This document shows, piece by piece, positions 5,201 to 6,069 of a stretch of 6,069 nt of DNA. Source of the stretch: CAYMEV01 sp964431655 [NCBI: uncultured bacterium] (GTDB taxonomy: Bacteria > CAYMEV01); contig CAYSKJ010000075.1 of assembly GCA_964431655.1 (NCBI GenBank), positions 8,386 through 14,454 on the forward strand. The letters are read 5' to 3'. Every line of letters begins with the position of its first letter. The stretch's first letter is position 1. A model generated the notes under the pieces. The model was not told the origin of the DNA and made no database searches. It was given only the letters and a program-made list of their open reading frames with translations. The translations under genes were made by a program, and so were the position numbers.

Positions 5201-6069
5201 AGAGGCTGATAATGTTCAGGGCGTTACATCAGTTTTATGCGGTATAGGCAATGTTTTCCATCACCAGCACCGGTACAAAAGGGCTCTGGAGTATTATGAA
5301 GAGCTTCTGGATAACAGCAGAAAATCCAATAATAAAAGGTATATAGGGGTTGCCCTGGGTAATATTGCAAATGTCCACCATAGTCTTGGGGATGACTATA
5401 ATATAACTCTGGACTATCATTTTAAATCCCTGGCCATAGCTCAAGAGACTGGTGACAGGGAGGAAATTTCCAGGGCTATGGGAAATATAGGCCAGGTCTA
5501 TGATGAGCAGGGTTTGCATAAAAAGGCCCTGGCTTACTACAAAATGAAGCTGGCTATATGCCAGGAACTGGAAAATATCTTAGAAATTTGCAGTGTAAAC
5601 GGCCTAATCGGTGATCTCTATTCCAATTCCGGCAAATACCGTGAAGCAGAAAAATATTACAAGTATCAGCTGAAAATTGGAAAGAAGCTTGGAAATAGCG
5701 TACAGGTCTGCAGAGCCTACTGCGGTCTGGGTGTATTGTATTCCAACCAGGGAAGATTCAGCAAGGCCATGGAAGCATACAACAGACTCCGGGATCTGGG
5801 ATACGAGATTCAGGATGTTTATATCATGGGAATATCCCATATAAACATGGGTCAATTAGATTATGAAACCGGGGATTTTGAGAAAGGCATGAAACATTAC
5901 TCGAAAGCCAGGAGACTCTTGAAAAAGGTTGATAATAAAGAGGGTATTGCCACTGCCTTTTTTGGAATGGCTCAGATATCTCATGCCCTCGGGCTTCATG
6001 ACAAAGCCCTCAGGTATTACAACAAGGCTATAAGTATAAGCAGAGATTTATCAAACAGGCACATTCTTG
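2277..6069 (+). CDS. Soluble adenylyl cyclase-like protein: tandem class III cyclase, STAND NTPase, TPR array (3' end cut)
   Basis: The frame is open for 1264 codons to the window edge. Start: an in-frame TAA at 2271-2273 and catalytic FTDISGF at residues 28-34 leave TTG at 2277 as the only canonical start; the first in-frame ATG (2400) would delete the metal site. Cyclase domain 1 (about 20-190) has metal-site D30 and D80 (in FAGDAF), but D152 and K156 stand where Asn and Arg of a complete site would be. Cyclase domain 2 (about 225-400) lacks the first metal Asp yet has NRVDFGDKG (267-275) and VVNLSARIM with N340 and R344. One composite active site is inferred. The NTPase has Walker A GSAGIGKT (436-443), Walker B IIFDD (568-572) and the STAND signature GGNPFF (657-662). 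TPRs fill about 820 to the end. This is the ADCY10 domain order. Product is cAMP or possibly cGMP: base-contact residues are non-standard. No membrane segment is seen, so it is cytosolic. Confidence 0.93.
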   Translation, partial: MQRLIPLYILEKYQKGELSGHFNGFAIFTDISGFTAITQTLMQSGKEGAEVLSSIINGVFSPAIDSIYKYKGFVSSFAGDAFTAVFDTDDVQLPLKAAFEISEIFSEKTVIKTRLGDFELASRIGISHGCIEYAIIDAGIQKTYYFMGEAIDRCAKSQQYAGKNQVLTDAEFLKKLPPHIKFCEAEPGFFRVKSNPQVLPVSVPINHRELPVELCRDFIHIPVLDNINKGEFRDIVSCFIGFSQQDDFKDAVSIVIRKCYEYGGYFNRVDFGDKGGTMLVIFGAPSGYEKLYQRAADFSLSLKDIPDFRFKAGISAGTAYTGFIGSGFRSEYSALGSVVNLSARIMMDTEFQEINSEPFFARSVSGMFHMQSSGLRQFKGFSKEVEVFRLETRKEHSSKIEYKGMYAGRISESQKLAKFLEPLKKGKSAGIIYIEGSAGIGKTRFLDNFTKKHTEFSYFYMPCDEILGKSHNPFIYFFNRYFNQKPGSSARQNKESFLSIYKKMLNNVRDESLNKELSRTQSIIAALIGIEWEGSLYSSLDPKSRYENTIYAVKDFIKAHSLQKPVAIIFDDAHWIDTDSLSLLNEFIRNIIEFPIAVLLLCRFMDTGQSYNLLPGKAFHIELKPLQKESMMNIIQDILKTQSIPEKTLGYISEKSGGNPFFAEQISLFMVENRIFDNNFNITGTLESIPAEIKQVIIARIDRLSFKLKEVVKTASVLGREFAVMVLRELLSLKNISKNDKEIKSYMKKGVKEQIWEFVSELTCIFKHILIRDAVYDIQLKDSLRKLHNLAGGIIESIYQENLAPHYEELAEHYMRAENRGKSIIYLEKSAMISTDNFKNENAVKFYDRLLKLLDESEDMEKYTEVLLKKGEIFHLTGRWNEARDIFMHVNALASNGKDESMVIKAKIALGQILIKQGNSREAFIMLEQALNRAEKSRNKDLVPNILHSIGYYHFRHSRFVKALEYYNRSLQKYREADNVQGVTSVLCGIGNVFHHQHRYKRALEYYEELLDNSRKSNNKRYIGVALGNIANVHHSLGDDYNITLDYHFKSLAIAQETGDREEISRAMGNIGQVYDEQGLHKKALAYYKMKLAICQELENILEICSVNGLIGDLYSNSGKYREAEKYYKYQLKIGKKLGNSVQVCRAYCGLGVLYSNQGRFSKAMEAYNRLRDLGYEIQDVYIMGISHINMGQLDYETGDFEKGMKHYSKARRLLKKVDNKEGIATAFFGMAQISHALGLHDKALRYYNKAISISRDLSNRHIL
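4857..6059 (+). repeat. Coding region for ten tandem TPRs with 40-residue (120-nt) period
   Basis: From residue 861 the protein repeats every 40 residues: 861-900, 901-940, 941-980, 981-1020, 1021-1061, 1062-1101, 1102-1141, 1142-1181, 1182-1221 and 1222-1261. Each unit has the TPR pattern of a small residue or Gly near position 9-10, an aromatic or Leu near 13-14, then Gly-x-aromatic and A-x-x-aromatic-Y (for example KALAYY, KALEYY, KALRYY). Only the fifth unit has an extra residue, near GDDYNI. A weaker earlier unit lies at about 821-860. The 40-residue unit is longer than the classical 34 and resembles the TPR_12 / kinesin-light-chain type. Repetition is at protein level; the DNA copies are well diverged. 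Likely role: binding a partner or ligand that gates the NTPase and cyclase. Confidence 0.85.

Noticed and set aside
2336-5855. Several minus-strand open frames of 60-139 codons
   Set aside because: All are opposite the continuous cyclase-NTPase-TPR frame and have no recognisable product; they follow from its codon use.
4857-6069. 120-bp period as DNA tandem repeats or a CRISPR-like array
   Set aside because: The copies are not similar at base level; the period comes from 40-residue TPR units in one open frame.

Overview
The window carries three protein genes and no RNA genes, mobile elements or CRISPR arrays that I can see. Two genes run off the window ends. Base composition is moderate to slightly AT-rich, and SD sequences of the GGAGG type are present. 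The protein families fit an environmental, probably anaerobic Gram-negative-type bacterium with heavy nucleotide second-messenger signalling. Large cyclase-NTPase-TPR proteins of this kind are common in spirochaetes and related free-living groups, so a spirochaete is a reasonable guess, but nothing here proves the taxon.

Layout: (1) 1-1035, minus strand: a membrane-anchored metallophosphoesterase of the YkuE-like type, lacking its last few dozen residues because the window begins inside it. (2) 1036-1172: a 137-bp divergent intergenic region with three short inverted repeats. (3) 1173-2099, plus strand: a soluble PAS-GGDEF diguanylate cyclase with an intact active site, an RxxD product-inhibition site and an unusual Cys/His group in its PAS domain. 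(4) 2100-2276: a 177-bp spacer with a candidate extended -10 promoter and a nested inverted repeat in the presumed leader. (5) 2277 to the end, plus strand: a very large open frame, 1264 codons in the window with no stop, that must begin at a TTG codon. It encodes a tandem class III nucleotidyl cyclase, then a STAND/AAA-type NTPase, then a long array of 40-residue TPRs. This is the domain order of mammalian soluble adenylyl cyclase (ADCY10).

The main point of interest is this last gene. Its two cyclase domains are degenerate in complementary ways. The first keeps both metal-binding aspartates but lacks the transition-state Asn/Arg. The second lacks the first metal Asp but keeps Asn/Arg. It therefore looks like an intramolecular pseudo-heterodimer with one catalytic site. 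The lysine and arginine that bind bicarbonate in human sAC appear to be replaced, as is the base-contacting lysine, so both activator and substrate (ATP or GTP) are open questions.

Together the locus places a c-di-GMP synthase beside a probable cAMP (or cGMP) synthase. The divergent phosphoesterase is tempting as a degradative partner, but its predicted topology puts its catalytic domain outside the cytoplasm, which argues against that.
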